Positions 34,850-44,501 of a DNA stretch of 64,000 bases are shown piece after piece. Positions within the stretch are counted from its first letter, which is position 1, and each line of letters starts with the position of its first letter. The notes beneath the pieces were generated by a model that saw only the letters and a list, made by a program, of their open reading frames with translations, searched no databases and was not told the origin of the DNA. Origin of the DNA: an uncultured Bacteroidales bacterium (lineage in GTDB: Bacteria > Bacteroidota > Bacteroidia > Bacteroidales > Paludibacteraceae); NCBI GenBank assembly GCA_937891905.1, contig CALATT010000056.1:1-64000 (forward strand), given 5' to 3'. The position numbers were made by a program, and so were the translations under genes.

Positions 34850-35137
34850 TTAATAAGGGCGGTTAGGATTTTTAGGAAACCAACCTCTTTCTACACGCTT
34901 TTTTTGTTCAAAGAGCTCAAGTATAGACCAAAAACACGAAAAAGCAAAACTTCCAAGCAGTACGGACCACACCGTGCTGCTTATTAGTATAGATCCTATT
35001 AAAGTAAGTAAGCCTACTAATGCAAAGATAGGCCAGCATTTTGTACCATAATAGTATTCTGCTTTAATGACAATAGGATGAAATATACCTATCATTAAAA
35101 ATACGGAGCCCCCAATGATAATTCCTGTGAAATTCAT
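34850..35137 (-). CDS. DUF4491 family small membrane protein
   Basis: A 95-residue protein with three hydrophobic segments (about residues 4-24, 35-55 and 57-75) and a basic tail ending GWFPKNP, matching DUF4491 by recall. Function is unknown. It ends 5 nt from the convergent nadA gene and starts 2 nt after the outer-membrane-like protein, so it is co-transcribed with that gene. Confidence 0.8.
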   Translation of the reverse strand: MNFTGIIIGGSVFLMIGIFHPIVIKAEYYYGTKCWPIFALVGLLTLIGSILISSTVWSVLLGSFAFSCFWSILELFEQKKRVERGWFPKNPNRPY

Positions 35138-35139
35138 AG

Positions 35140-35808
35140 TTAATGGGTAAACATAAAACCAAAATATAATCTTGGACCTGTAGGCATCACTAATTCATTC
35201 TGATGGAAAGCGAGCATCCAATCGAATCGGAAAGTGAGATGAATACGCTTTGTCATACAATAATCAAAACCTACATATGGTGTAAAAAAGAAGTAACTAT
35301 TTTTATGAAAATATGTATTATCTTCTGCTATCCAATCTTCTTGATTACCTTCTAAAATATATAGTCCTTTAATTGTTCCGCCTCCTATTGTACCTCCAAT
35401 ATATGGCCAAATTTTTTCTAATCGCCAGCACGCGTCAGCTAATATACCACCATAACCCATACGCACATAACTACCATTTTGTAATATATTATTACAGTCA
35501 GTCATACTACTATTCATAGTAGATACAGCGCCTTCAAAACCTGTTCTGAGGTATTTCCAAAGGTGGACGCGCAAACTACCGCCAATACCAAATAATGCGC
35601 CTTGCGGACTACAAGAGCGTCCATCTGCTGTGATAGGTGCATTTTTATCTTGACCAAATAAATAACCTGTATGAAGCATCATACCGCCTGAATAACCTTG
35701 AAAAACTTTTGTAGAGTCGTTTTTCTTATGTATAGTGGCAGTTGTAGTATTAGTAGCCCAACCATATATTGAGCAAAAGAGGCATAAAAGAATTACTTTG
35801 ACACGCAT
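35140..35808 (-). CDS. Predicted outer-membrane beta-barrel protein
   Basis: A 222-residue exported protein: a signal peptide (MRVKVILLCLFCSIYGWA) and alternating aromatic strands such as GGMMLHTGYLFG, YFFFTPYVGFDYCM and HLTFRFDWMLAFH, ending in a hydrophobic/aromatic strand (YFGFMFTH). The pattern fits a small 8-stranded barrel. No specific family is recognised. It has a -7 box at 35825. Confidence 0.7.
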   Translation of the reverse strand: MRVKVILLCLFCSIYGWATNTTTATIHKKNDSTKVFQGYSGGMMLHTGYLFGQDKNAPITADGRSCSPQGALFGIGGSLRVHLWKYLRTGFEGAVSTMNSSMTDCNNILQNGSYVRMGYGGILADACWRLEKIWPYIGGTIGGGTIKGLYILEGNQEDWIAEDNTYFHKNSYFFFTPYVGFDYCMTKRIHLTFRFDWMLAFHQNELVMPTGPRLYFGFMFTH

Positions 35809-35824
35809 AGTTTAAAATTTTGTG

Positions 35825-35832
35825 CAAAGGTA
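35825..35832 (-). promoter_or_regulatory. -7 box for the outer-membrane protein gene
   Basis: TACCTTTG on the minus strand, 16 nt above the start codon. No good -33 element is seen at 19-21 bp, so it may need an activator, perhaps the winged-helix protein encoded just upstream. Confidence 0.55.
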
Positions 35833-35869
35833 CTAATATTTTATCAGATAATTCTTAAGATTATCTTAA

Positions 35870-36469
35870 TTATTCTAAACAAGGAATACGCAGTTCATTG
35901 CTGGTACCATTTATATCTAATGCGAGTATAAAATAGTTTATTGTTAGTTTGGACTGTACTTTTAATACACCCGGTTGCGCGGTAGGCAGTAGTGCTTGTA
36001 GAATAGCGTCTAACATTGTTTTTAGTGCTTCAGGCGCAATAGTGATATTATTTACGAAAGGAGTTAATTGCATTGAAGGTAAAAGCCCTTTTGCGCGTAT
36101 TTCCATTTCGTGGCTATAGAGCCAATTAGATATAAATGATTGCAAATCAATAGTATAATGGTTTAATACTTTTTCTATACGGAATATAAACCCTACTCCT
36201 CTAATTGTTTCAATAGGTTTATTTCGTGTGAAACTTAGTTTACGGCGTATAGCATTTAGGTGTACATCTATGGTTCCTGTATCATAGCAAAACTGTTTTC
36301 CCCATATATGGTCTATTATTTCTTCGCGGCTACATACACGATTAGCATTGGATGCCAGATAGTCTAATAATGCAAACTCTAATTTAGTGAGATGAATGGT
36401 ATTATCATCTATGCGAATACTATGGCTTTCTCTATTAATGGCTATATGTTCGGTAATAGAAATATACAT
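35870..36469 (-). CDS. Winged-helix (OmpR/PhoB-type) DNA-binding protein without receiver domain
   Basis: A 199-residue protein. Residues ~15-97 are a PhoB-type winged helix: LTKLEFALLDYLASNANRV, recognition helix TGTIDVHLNAIRRKL and wing IRGVGFIF. No phosphoacceptor receiver domain precedes it. Residues ~105-185 look like the first half of a histidine-kinase ATPase domain (helix EALKTMLDAILQALLP, then a beta strand) but without the glycine boxes. It probably regulates by a phosphorylation-independent route. It lies between a nuclease-like gene and an outer-membrane protein gene. Confidence 0.75.
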   Translation of the reverse strand: MYISITEHIAINRESHSIRIDDNTIHLTKLEFALLDYLASNANRVCSREEIIDHIWGKQFCYDTGTIDVHLNAIRRKLSFTRNKPIETIRGVGFIFRIEKVLNHYTIDLQSFISNWLYSHEMEIRAKGLLPSMQLTPFVNNITIAPEALKTMLDAILQALLPTAQPGVLKVQSKLTINYFILALDINGTSNELRIPCLE

Positions 36470-36476
36470 TTTTTTA

Positions 36477-37400
36477 TTAGTATTTAATATCCATCACAAT
36501 GGGTAGGTGGTCGGAAAAACCATTTTGATAACGAAAACCGATATATGTTCTTTTAGGTTTTAGTCCGAGGCATTTATCATCGTTTTCCATTATCCATTCA
36601 GCATTATAAATAGCTACAGATGAAATACTATCCACTGCTGGCGAGCAGTAAAACTGATCTAAGCAAGTCCACTGACCTTGGTGCTTATGCGTACCTTGGT
36701 TATCTATCTGCAAAGAGATCATTTTATTGGTAACACCTTTTATATCTTGTATGGGTTTCGTATTCATATCACCCATGATGATAATATGGGCATTGGTGTT
36801 AGTACATAGTATAGAATCTACTTCTTTTTGGAGCAGTTCTTTGGCTGTGGTACGCTTCCATTCGCTCTCTGCTTTGCCACCTAATTGGGATGGTAGATGG
36901 CATATAAAAAGGTGCAATGTATCTCTTTTATCCACTTGTGCGGATACATATAGTATATCTCGCGTAGGAAAAGGCATTCGAATAGCCTTAGTGCAGATGG
37001 TATCAATGCGTTCTTTCTTATATAATAATGCTACATCTATACCGCGTGGGTCAGGACTCTCATAGTGCACTAAATCGTACTCTTTATACCTCAATCTATT
37101 TGATAATCGCTTTATGCATTCAGCGTTCTCTATCTCTTGTAATCCTATTATATCCACCCCACTCCATTCGCCTATAATAGTCAATACTCGAGCTATATTA
37201 TCTATCTTATTATAAAATCGCGTGAACGACCATCGCCGTTCGCCATCCATTGTCCATTCTAAATCGTTGAGCGGTTTACCATTAATACTATCCCTCTCTG
37301 GCCAAAATAAGTTCTCTGTATTATAACTCACCACTCGTATTGGTTCGGCATGCACTATTCCGCCAACTAACACCGCTATGATGAGTAATAACTGCCGCAT
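36477..37400 (-). CDS. Exported endonuclease/exonuclease/phosphatase family protein
   Basis: A 307-residue secreted protein. A signal peptide (MRQLLLIIAVLVGGIVHA) precedes VVSYNTENLFWP, IIGLQEIENAE (catalytic Glu), IIMGDMNTKP and the C-terminal FSDHLPIVMD with the catalytic His. The fold is that of DNase I-like metal-dependent phosphoesterases. It may degrade external DNA or other phosphodiesters. It lies 22 nt below sufS and 7 nt above the winged-helix gene. Confidence 0.88.
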   Translation of the reverse strand: MRQLLLIIAVLVGGIVHAEPIRVVSYNTENLFWPERDSINGKPLNDLEWTMDGERRWSFTRFYNKIDNIARVLTIIGEWSGVDIIGLQEIENAECIKRLSNRLRYKEYDLVHYESPDPRGIDVALLYKKERIDTICTKAIRMPFPTRDILYVSAQVDKRDTLHLFICHLPSQLGGKAESEWKRTTAKELLQKEVDSILCTNTNAHIIIMGDMNTKPIQDIKGVTNKMISLQIDNQGTHKHQGQWTCLDQFYCSPAVDSISSVAIYNAEWIMENDDKCLGLKPKRTYIGFRYQNGFSDHLPIVMDIKY

Positions 37401-37422
37401 ATGATAGTATTTAATATTGCTA

Positions 37423-38670
37423 TTAAGATAGCATCATTATCGCTTTTTTAAGCGCTGTAATGAAGATATCTATATCTTCTTTCTCGTTGTATAATCCAAA
37501 TGAAACGCGTGCAGTACCTGGTACGCCTAACTCTTCAATCAGAGGTTGAGCACAGTGGTGACCCGTACGAATAGCTATACCTTGGTGGTCTAATAAGGTG
37601 CCTATATCAAAGGGATGAATGAGTTGCCCATTAGTATAGATATTAAAACTAATTGCTCCCGCTTTGGGTTGATTTGCTGCATAGATATGTATGCCTTCTA
37701 AAGCCGCCAATTGTGCCTCGCAATAGGCAGTTATTTCCGCCTCATGTGCTTCAATCGTTTCCCACCCTATTGTATTAATATAATCAATAGCTTTACCTAA
37801 CGCGTAACTGCCTACATAATTGGGTGTACCAGCTTCGAACTTATAAGGTAATTCATTATAGGTAGTACCATTCCAGCGTACATGATCAATCATCTCTCCC
37901 CCACCCTGGTATGGTGGTAGTTGGTTCAACCATTTCTTCTTTCCATATAGCACGCCAATACCTGTTGGTCCGTATATTTTATGTCCTGAGAAGGCTAAGA
38001 AGTCACAGTTTAATTCTTGCACATCAATCGCCATATGCGGCACACTTTGTGCGCCGTCCACTACCACTATTGCGCCATATTGATGTGCCAAGCGAGTAAT
38101 CTCTTTTATAGGATTGATTATACCTAATACATTGCTCACATGTGCTATGCTTACCACCTTCGTTTTACTGCTTAAAAGATTCTTAAAAGCATCTAAATCA
38201 ATAGTTAAATCTTCGCGAAGAGGTATATGGCGCAGCACAGCTTTCTTGCGCTCGCAAAGCATTTGCCAAGGCACTATATTTGAATGGTGTTCCAGAGCGC
38301 TTACGATGATTTCATCTCCCTCGCTAATAAATGATTGTAGTTCACTTTCTTTGGTGGTATTAGGTAATTCTCCTAAGCAGAAAGCGATAGTATTAATACT
38401 ATCGGTAGTACCCTTGGTGAAAATAACCTCTTCGCTATACTGCGCATGGATAAATTGTGCTATTTTATCTCGTGCTTCTTCGTGGTATTTGGTAGCCACT
38501 TGGCTCAGGTGGTGTACGCCGCGGTGTATATTACTATTCCACTGACTATATGCTTCCACCAGCGCATCGATTACCACTTGTGGTTTCTGACTTGTAGCCG
38601 CGTTATCGAGGTACACAAGTGGTTGTTTATGCACAATTTGTTTCAATATAGGAAAATCTGTTTTATTCAT
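37423..38670 (-). CDS. sufS: Cysteine desulfurase SufS
   Basis: A 415-residue PLP enzyme releasing sulfur from cysteine as a persulfide for iron-sulfur cluster assembly. The PLP lysine is in FSGHKIYGPTG and the active cysteine in TGHHCAQP; VYLDNAATSQKP opens the protein. Length and the RTGHHCA loop fit group II (SufS) rather than IscS. The other suf genes are not adjacent, so they lie elsewhere or upstream of the window. Confidence 0.94.
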   Translation of the reverse strand: MNKTDFPILKQIVHKQPLVYLDNAATSQKPQVVIDALVEAYSQWNSNIHRGVHHLSQVATKYHEEARDKIAQFIHAQYSEEVIFTKGTTDSINTIAFCLGELPNTTKESELQSFISEGDEIIVSALEHHSNIVPWQMLCERKKAVLRHIPLREDLTIDLDAFKNLLSSKTKVVSIAHVSNVLGIINPIKEITRLAHQYGAIVVVDGAQSVPHMAIDVQELNCDFLAFSGHKIYGPTGIGVLYGKKKWLNQLPPYQGGGEMIDHVRWNGTTYNELPYKFEAGTPNYVGSYALGKAIDYINTIGWETIEAHEAEITAYCEAQLAALEGIHIYAANQPKAGAISFNIYTNGQLIHPFDIGTLLDHQGIAIRTGHHCAQPLIEELGVPGTARVSFGLYNEKEDIDIFITALKKAIMMLS

Positions 38671-38701
38671 ATCTAAGTATTTAATTAGTCCTTTATCTGA
38701 A

Positions 38702-38815
38702 TTAATGTCCTCTCACGAACTGCCCTTCGGGCTGATTGCTCACAAAGCAACAGTCGTCTTGTTGTTCCTCCTCAAATGCTTTTTGTTCTTGCGCTATATA
38801 TTCCTCGTATGTCAT
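38702..38815 (-). CDS. Candidate 37-residue protein upstream of sufS
   Basis: An ATG-to-TAA frame of 37 codons: an acidic N-terminal helix (MTYEEYIAQEQKAFEEEQ), then DDCCF and a short polar tail ending VRGH. It sits between a clear promoter (38857-38888) and sufS, on the same strand, with a leader of about 35 nt. The position, codon use and the Cys pair next to a sulfur-mobilising enzyme make it plausible. No homologue is recalled. Confidence 0.5.
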   Translation of the reverse strand: MTYEEYIAQEQKAFEEEQQDDCCFVSNQPEGQFVRGH

Positions 38816-38843
38816 GATTTATTTAGTTCTATTTAATAGAAAA

Positions 38844-38888
38844 ACCTTTGCGGTCGCAAAGGTACAACTTTTTTTTTACATATGCAAG
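38844..38888 (-). promoter_or_regulatory. Promoter with overlapping palindrome (small ORF-sufS operon)
   Basis: Minus strand: TACCTTTG at 38857-38864 and CTTG at 38885-38888, 20 bp apart. The -7 box is one arm of a perfect palindrome, ACCTTTGC and GCAAAGGT with a 4-nt loop (38844-38863), which covers the start site. Confidence 0.8.
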
Positions 38889-38905
38889 TGAAGAAGTTTA
38901 GCATG

Positions 38906-39940
38906 TTAGTGATTTTTATTCCCAGAAATATTTCCTTTGCCAATAATGAAGGGCATATATCTATTTATTAGAAATGCTACACCTATAGAAAGAATGATGG
39001 TAATGAAGGTGATAAGAATGTTAATGGAATAATAAGAAGTAGTTAAAAGGTTAATACCTAAAACTATACTTCCCGCAATTTTAATAAATCCAATAATGTA
39101 ATTTTGAAGTGCAAGCGTGACTATATTGTATTCACCTATGTATGTAATAAGTCCCGCTATTTTAGACGATTCTAATTTATATGCAATCATTTTACAAATA
39201 GCTATATATAAGGGCATTATACAAAATCCAGCTATGATGTATAGAATATGATTTATATAGGGGGAAATATTATATTGGTTCTGAATAATTAAAATAAAGA
39301 AAGTAATAATACTTAATAGAGGTATAACAATATATTTATGATTAAATTTACTATGATTATATGTTCTCAAGGTATTTGCGCAAGCATAAAAAGGCATGTA
39401 AAGCAGTGCTTTATCTATATACCAAGGTATATTTTTGATGTCCCAAATCATGCATGCTAAATAACCAAGAATGGAAATGAGAATGATAATTAAATTCGAG
39501 TGGATATATTTCTTTAAGAAATAAAATATTATCTGCATACTGAATAAACAGGTTATAAACCAATAGGGACCAAGAATTATATTGGGTCGGCCCCAAATAA
39601 ATTCTTTTATTGGTAAAAGAGGGTTAATAGCTAATTCCTCTGCACCTACCATTTTGCGCCCAATTAATAACCACAGCGCATAAAAGATAATATAAAACCA
39701 AAAATAAGGAATGAGTAGTCGTTTAACTCGATGTATGAAAAAATCAGAGAATTTATTCCATTTATCCATATTAAACAACAACCCAGCAATCAAGAAAAAT
39801 GCGGGCATTCGCAGTAATTGCAAGAAGTCAAAAAGATATCCATCTAAATTTGGATTTGTGTGAAATAATACGACTAAGAATATAGAAAAAAACTTAGCAA
39901 AATCAATCCAAATCTCTCTATGTGATGAATGAAAGGTCAT
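38906..39940 (-). CDS. Membrane acyltransferase, acyltransferase_3 family
   Basis: A 344-residue protein with about ten hydrophobic segments. The N-terminal WIDFAKFFSIFLVVLFH holds the family's catalytic-type histidine, and MPAFFLIAGLLF follows. Such enzymes O-acetylate or succinylate surface sugars or peptidoglycan. It is markedly AT-richer than the upstream genes and lies at the end of the gldB operon, so it may be a recent acquisition. The substrate is unknown. Confidence 0.88.
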   Translation of the reverse strand: MTFHSSHREIWIDFAKFFSIFLVVLFHTNPNLDGYLFDFLQLLRMPAFFLIAGLLFNMDKWNKFSDFFIHRVKRLLIPYFWFYIIFYALWLLIGRKMVGAEELAINPLLPIKEFIWGRPNIILGPYWFITCLFSMQIIFYFLKKYIHSNLIIILISILGYLACMIWDIKNIPWYIDKALLYMPFYACANTLRTYNHSKFNHKYIVIPLLSIITFFILIIQNQYNISPYINHILYIIAGFCIMPLYIAICKMIAYKLESSKIAGLITYIGEYNIVTLALQNYIIGFIKIAGSIVLGINLLTTSYYSINILITFITIILSIGVAFLINRYMPFIIGKGNISGNKNH

Positions 39941-39960
39941 ATATTTTTATTTCACCATGC

Positions 39961-40971
39961 TTATGGTTTATAATAACTCTCTTCTAATATCTTCTGTGCG
40001 TCGGGTTCAGCCATTAATTGCTGCAGCGTAACGGCCTCGTTATGCTGCATATAACTCTCCACAATACGCCAACCCAACCATATACCTAAGCGGCCAGGAG
40101 CATCCTGAGAAACCTCTGATGTGAAAGGCCCATCATTCAAATAACTGGTTAACACTAAACTCTCCGTCTTGAATAAATCACGCTTATCCATCACCAAATG
40201 CCAGATAGCTTGTTCGTGCTCGATACACCAGTCCCATTGTTCTTCACTATATCCCATCACCTCATAATCAGCTACTTGTGGAAAGAGTAGGGAAGTGAGA
40301 TACATTACTTTACCACGATAGATCATTTGGTCAAGCAAGCGAATCTTTGTAGCAGTATATGGAATATTTCTAAATAAATAAGCACTCACTATATCCACAG
40401 GAATACACTCAGGACGCATGGTTTGCTTTTGATAATCATACACCACGCGATTATAGTATTCATAATCACTACCCAAGTACATATCAGCACCAATACCAAT
40501 AATATCTTCATAAAAATAGATAGGTGCATTAAAGCCTGATACAAACATATAGATAGTAGGAATCTCCATCTCAGGGTATAACCAATGAATACGAGTAAAA
40601 GCCTGATTAATAGATGATTGTAAATGACTTATATCAGCAAAAACTTCTTGCTCACGGGCATTTGTTTTTTCAAATCCATACAATGTATCGGATAAGAATT
40701 GGGGTAGTACTTGCGCTAAATAAGTTGTATCGGCAGCAGGAATACCTAATATATCTTCCACCCACAAAGGCATAAAAATAGGGTACTTATCGTATAAGAT
40801 TTGAATATCGTCTGTAATGGATGTAGGATTTACATTAAATAGGTCGTTATCAAAGCGAACGAACTCAATCGTTTGCTCCTCCATTTCGCTATCTTTTGGA
40901 AAGTACTTACGACCCTTATCGCAGGCAGTCATTGCCACGAGACAAACTAATATAAATAGGTATTTTTTCAT
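39961..40971 (-). CDS. gldB: Gliding motility lipoprotein GldB homologue
   Basis: A 336-residue lipoprotein; the lipobox ends AMTAC at residue 17. The body matches GldB by recall: [10 protein letters not shown] near the N-terminus and [14 protein letters not shown] with [15 protein letters not shown] in the centre. GldB is required for gliding in Flavobacterium and is conserved in many non-gliding Bacteroidota with type IX secretion. Its start overlaps the lolD stop by 4 nt. Confidence 0.85.
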   Translation of the reverse strand: MKKYLFILVCLVAMTACDKGRKYFPKDSEMEEQTIEFVRFDNDLFNVNPTSITDDIQILYDKYPIFMPLWVEDILGIPAADTTYLAQVLPQFLSDTLYGFEKTNAREQEVFADISHLQSSINQAFTRIHWLYPEMEIPTIYMFVSGFNAPIYFYEDIIGIGADMYLGSDYEYYNRVVYDYQKQTMRPECIPVDIVSAYLFRNIPYTATKIRLLDQMIYRGKVMYLTSLLFPQVADYEVMGYSEEQWDWCIEHEQAIWHLVMDKRDLFKTESLVLTSYLNDGPFTSEVSQDAPGRLGIWLGWRIVESYMQHNEAVTLQQLMAEPDAQKILEESYYKP

Positions 40972-41621
40972 GATTCAATAATTCCATCTTTGATTTCAAT
41001 CACTCGGTCCGCCATAGTAGCCAAATCTTTATCGTGCGTCACAAGGAGTATCGTCTGGCCATATTGCTCACGCAAATGGAGTAGTAACTCACTCAACTCG
41101 CGTTTATTTTTCTCATCTAAACTACCTGTAGGTTCGTCCGCTAAGATGATAGATGGTTTCATCATCAATGCTCTCGCGGCAGCCACACGCTGTTTCTCAC
41201 CTCCTGATAACTCATTAGGTTTATGTTCCATTCGGTCTGCTAAGCCTAAATCATTCAATAACTGCTTTGCACGAGGCTGATAATCAGCCACTTTCTCACG
41301 AGCAATCATAGCTGGAATACACACATTCTCCAGCGCTGTGAACTCAGGTAATAATTGGTGAAACTGGAAGATAAACCCAATATGCTTATTTCTAAAAGCT
41401 GCTAATTGCGTATCATTAAGTGTGAAGACATCTGTACCATCAATAAGTACTTGGCCATTGGTAGGGCGATCTAAGGTGCCTATGAGTTGGAGTAGGGTAG
41501 TCTTACCCGCTCCAGACTTACCCACTATAGCCACAATTTCACCCTGCTTCACACGCAGGTTAACACCCTTCAGTACTTCTAAGGTACCAAACGATTTGTG
41601 TATATTCTTTACTTCTATCAT
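40968..41621 (-). CDS. lolD: ABC transporter ATP-binding protein LolD-like
   Basis: A 217-residue ATPase of the LolD/MacB class. Walker A is GKSGAGKTT, signature [15 protein letters not shown], Walker [13 protein letters not shown]. In E. coli LolD powers release of lipoproteins from the inner membrane with LolCE. No permease is adjacent, so the partner must be encoded elsewhere. It overlaps gldB, itself a lipoprotein, which is a suggestive but not conclusive link. Confidence 0.88.
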   Translation of the reverse strand: MIEVKNIHKSFGTLEVLKGVNLRVKQGEIVAIVGKSGAGKTTLLQLIGTLDRPTNGQVLIDGTDVFTLNDTQLAAFRNKHIGFIFQFHQLLPEFTALENVCIPAMIAREKVADYQPRAKQLLNDLGLADRMEHKPNELSGGEKQRVAAARALMMKPSIILADEPTGSLDEKNKRELSELLLHLREQYGQTILLVTHDKDLATMADRVIEIKDGIIES

Positions 41622-41624
41622 ATA

Positions 41625-42089
41625 CTAATTAGTAATAGTTAGTTTTCTATCGCCGTTCTCAAGTGGAGTAATATTTATCCAGATAGTATTATCGGGTAGG
41701 AGGGCTTCCATCATTCTTGGCCATTCGATGAAACAATAGTTGTCTGAATACAAATATTCTTCCGCACCAAAATCCATCGCCTCGCGGATATCCTTTAAGC
41801 GATAACAATCAAAATGATACACCTCCCCATGATAAGGTTGTTCCACATCATAGACATTCACAATCGCAAAAGTGGGACTATTTACTATATCCATTGTACC
41901 CATCGCTTCACAGAGCGATTCGATGAAAGTGGTCTTACCCGCACCCATTTGTCCCTCGAATGCATACACCCGATGAGGTTCTGTCTTATGGAGAATTTCA
42001 AGTGGGCTCACTTCCTTTCCTTCTTCATTTAGCAAAATTAGTGCCTTTGAGTCAGAAAAAACACCCTTTTTTATTGTATAAGTTATCAT
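41625..42089 (-). CDS. tsaE: tRNA threonylcarbamoyladenosine biosynthesis ATPase TsaE
   Basis: A 154-residue P-loop protein: GQMGAGKTTFIESL (Walker A), then VNSPTFAIVNVY and FDCYRL typical of TsaE. With TsaB and TsaD it makes the t6A modification of ANN-decoding tRNAs. It ends 3 nt before lolD and follows uvrC by 22 nt. Confidence 0.93.
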   Translation of the reverse strand: MITYTIKKGVFSDSKALILLNEEGKEVSPLEILHKTEPHRVYAFEGQMGAGKTTFIESLCEAMGTMDIVNSPTFAIVNVYDVEQPYHGEVYHFDCYRLKDIREAMDFGAEEYLYSDNYCFIEWPRMMEALLPDNTIWINITPLENGDRKLTITN

Positions 42090-42111
42090 ATTCGTGAAAA
42101 ATATTTAATTC

Positions 42112-43929
42112 TCAGAGACTTGTTTTAAGCTTTATTTGTTCGTAAATAGTTGATCCTCTGCGAGTTCCGAGTAATTCAATCCACTCAGACTTTTCAGCGC
42201 TTCTAGCGCGCTTCACAGAACCAAAATGTTGTAGTATTTTTTGTTTCGTAATCTCTCCAACTCCCTGAATATCATCTAGTTGACTATGAATTTGCGCCTT
42301 GCTACGCTTTTTTTTATGGAATGTGATAGCGAATCTGTGCACCTCATCTTGTATATTAGTTAGCAAACGGAATACTTCGCTCGTCACTTTCATCCCAATC
42401 TCTACAGGAGGGAAGCCATAGAGGAGTGTTTGTGTTCGGTGTTTATCGTTTTTCTTTAATCCTGCAATAGGTATCTGTAGTCCTAATATCTGCTCGACGG
42501 CTTCGCGTATGGCATTCATTTGACCTATGCCGCCATCGGCAATAATGAGGTCAGGTAATCCTTTTCCTTCATCTATTAATCGTTGGTATCGCCTCCTTAC
42601 AATCTCGCGCATGCTCGCGTAATCATCGGGTCCATCCACCGATTGGATGTTAAATCGTATATACTCGCTCTTACATGCTTTTCCCATTCGATACACGACG
42701 CATCCTGCCACAGCATGCGCACCTTGTATATTCGAGTTATCAAAGCAATCAATCCACGCAGGGATGTTATCTAAAGATAACATATGTTGTAATTCGCTCA
42801 ATACGCGCGTTGCTCGTTGTTGTGGATTGAGTTTATCTTCTTGCTTAAGTCTATCTAATTTATACTGCCGTACATTTTGCATTGCTAAATCGAGCAGTTT
42901 TTTCTTATCACCACTTAGGGCAATATGTACATGCAGAGAAGCATCAAAAACATCCGGTATGAACGGAACAATCACCTCTTTTGTATTACTATTGAGTTGC
43001 TCGCGTAATTCAATCATACCCAATCCTAATAGTTCTTCTTTGTCTTCCTCTATTTTACGCCTGTATTCGATAGTTAATCCTTGGGTAATACTACCATTAT
43101 GCACATGCAGCATGGAGATATACACTCGTTCGTCTTGTTCATCATACCCAAATACATCCACATCTCCCACATGGGTATTGGTTATAACTGTTTTACTCTT
43201 GAACTGCTCAAGTAAATCAATCTTATGCTTTATCTCTGCTGCCTCTTCATAGCGCATTTCTTCTGCTTTCTGCAGCATTTCTGCTTCTAACTGAGTACTT
43301 ATCTCGTGTGCGTCACCTTTGATAATTTTTCTCGCTTGATCAATCCATTCATTATACTGCTCGCTGCCTGGTTTAAATTCACAGATACCACAGCAGTTTT
43401 TGAGGTGATATTTGAGACAGACACGCACTTTATTATTACTATTATTAGGTGTAATAGTTAATGCGCAAGTACGGATAGGAAATAGTTTGTGGATTAGATC
43501 AATCACTAAATCTACTGTATGACCGTAACTATATGGACCATAGTACTCACCTTTACCTTTTATAATATTGCGCGTTTTAAAAATACGAGGGTAGGGTTCT
43601 TTGCTGATACAAATACTAGGGTAGGATTTACCATCCTTGAGTAAAATATTATAATGAGGTTGGTGTTCTTTGATGAGATTATTCTCTAATAAGAATGCAT
43701 CTTGCTCGTTATTTACCACTATATAGTGGATGTCCGCTATATGTGCTACTAACTGTCTGGTCTTTGCATTCGTATGTGCTTTAGAGAAATAACTATTTAC
43801 CCTCCTTTGTAGGTTTTTTGCCTTTCCTATATAGATGATCTGACCTTCTTTATTAAGGTATTGATATACTCCAGGACTATTAGGAATACGCCGAAGTAAT
43901 AAGTTAATATGTTTTTCTCTTTCTGTCAA
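42112..43929 (-). CDS. uvrC: Excinuclease ABC subunit C
   Basis: A 605-residue nuclease making both incisions in nucleotide excision repair. The GIY-YIG domain (residues 14-95; GVYQYLN, IIYIGKAKNL) makes the 3' cut. The UVR segment is near 205-240 (MRYEEAAEIKHKIDLL), the RNase H-like domain (CFDNSNIQGAHAV onward) makes the 5' cut, and helix-hairpin-helix motifs end the protein. It starts directly after the apt stop. Confidence 0.96.
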   Translation of the reverse strand: MTEREKHINLLLRRIPNSPGVYQYLNKEGQIIYIGKAKNLQRRVNSYFSKAHTNAKTRQLVAHIADIHYIVVNNEQDAFLLENNLIKEHQPHYNILLKDGKSYPSICISKEPYPRIFKTRNIIKGKGEYYGPYSYGHTVDLVIDLIHKLFPIRTCALTITPNNSNNKVRVCLKYHLKNCCGICEFKPGSEQYNEWIDQARKIIKGDAHEISTQLEAEMLQKAEEMRYEEAAEIKHKIDLLEQFKSKTVITNTHVGDVDVFGYDEQDERVYISMLHVHNGSITQGLTIEYRRKIEEDKEELLGLGMIELREQLNSNTKEVIVPFIPDVFDASLHVHIALSGDKKKLLDLAMQNVRQYKLDRLKQEDKLNPQQRATRVLSELQHMLSLDNIPAWIDCFDNSNIQGAHAVAGCVVYRMGKACKSEYIRFNIQSVDGPDDYASMREIVRRRYQRLIDEGKGLPDLIIADGGIGQMNAIREAVEQILGLQIPIAGLKKNDKHRTQTLLYGFPPVEIGMKVTSEVFRLLTNIQDEVHRFAITFHKKKRSKAQIHSQLDDIQGVGEITKQKILQHFGSVKRARSAEKSEWIELLGTRRGSTIYEQIKLKTSL

Positions 43930-44469
43930 TTACTCGTCCACTTCCATGTCAAACAGACAATTCAATTCATCTGCTTTGCCTTCTAATAATGCACGACCAT
44001 TCAGTCCTACAAGTTCCAAGATAAAATCAACATAGATGGTTTTTACACCCATTTTTTTAACGAGTTGGATGGCAGCGTCCATAGTACCACCTGTTGCTAA
44101 GATATCATCATGGATGAGCACAACATCGTTTTCATTGAGTGCATCTTTATGGATTTGAATAACATCCATGCCATATTCTTTGGCGTAGCTCACTTCCACA
44201 GTTTCAGCAGGTAATTTACCTGGTTTGCGTACGGGAACAAAACCAGCGCCAATCTCCATAGCTACAGCAGGAGCGAGAATAAAACCACGCGATTCAATAC
44301 CCACCACTTTGGTAATACCTTTATTCTTATAGGTTTCCACCATTTTATCACGCATCCAGCATAGACATTCTGGTTTGTCTAAAGCGGTAGTGATGTCTTT
44401 GAATTGAATACCCTTTACCGGGAAATCGGGTACATTGCGGATTGCATCTTTTACTTCTTGAGCAGTCAT
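43930..44469 (-). CDS. apt: Adenine phosphoribosyltransferase
   Basis: A 179-residue purine salvage enzyme converting adenine and PRPP to AMP. GIESRGFILAPAVA and the PRPP-binding VVLIHDDILATGGTM are diagnostic. Length is typical. It ends exactly where uvrC begins. The 77-nt gap upstream carries parS and a small hairpin but no clear promoter, so it may be read from the mreB operon. Confidence 0.95.
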   Translation of the reverse strand: MTAQEVKDAIRNVPDFPVKGIQFKDITTALDKPECLCWMRDKMVETYKNKGITKVVGIESRGFILAPAVAMEIGAGFVPVRKPGKLPAETVEVSYAKEYGMDVIQIHKDALNENDVVLIHDDILATGGTMDAAIQLVKKMGVKTIYVDFILELVGLNGRALLEGKADELNCLFDMEVDE

Positions 44470-44501
44470 AATTTGATAATTTATTTGTTTGTATTATTCA
44501 A

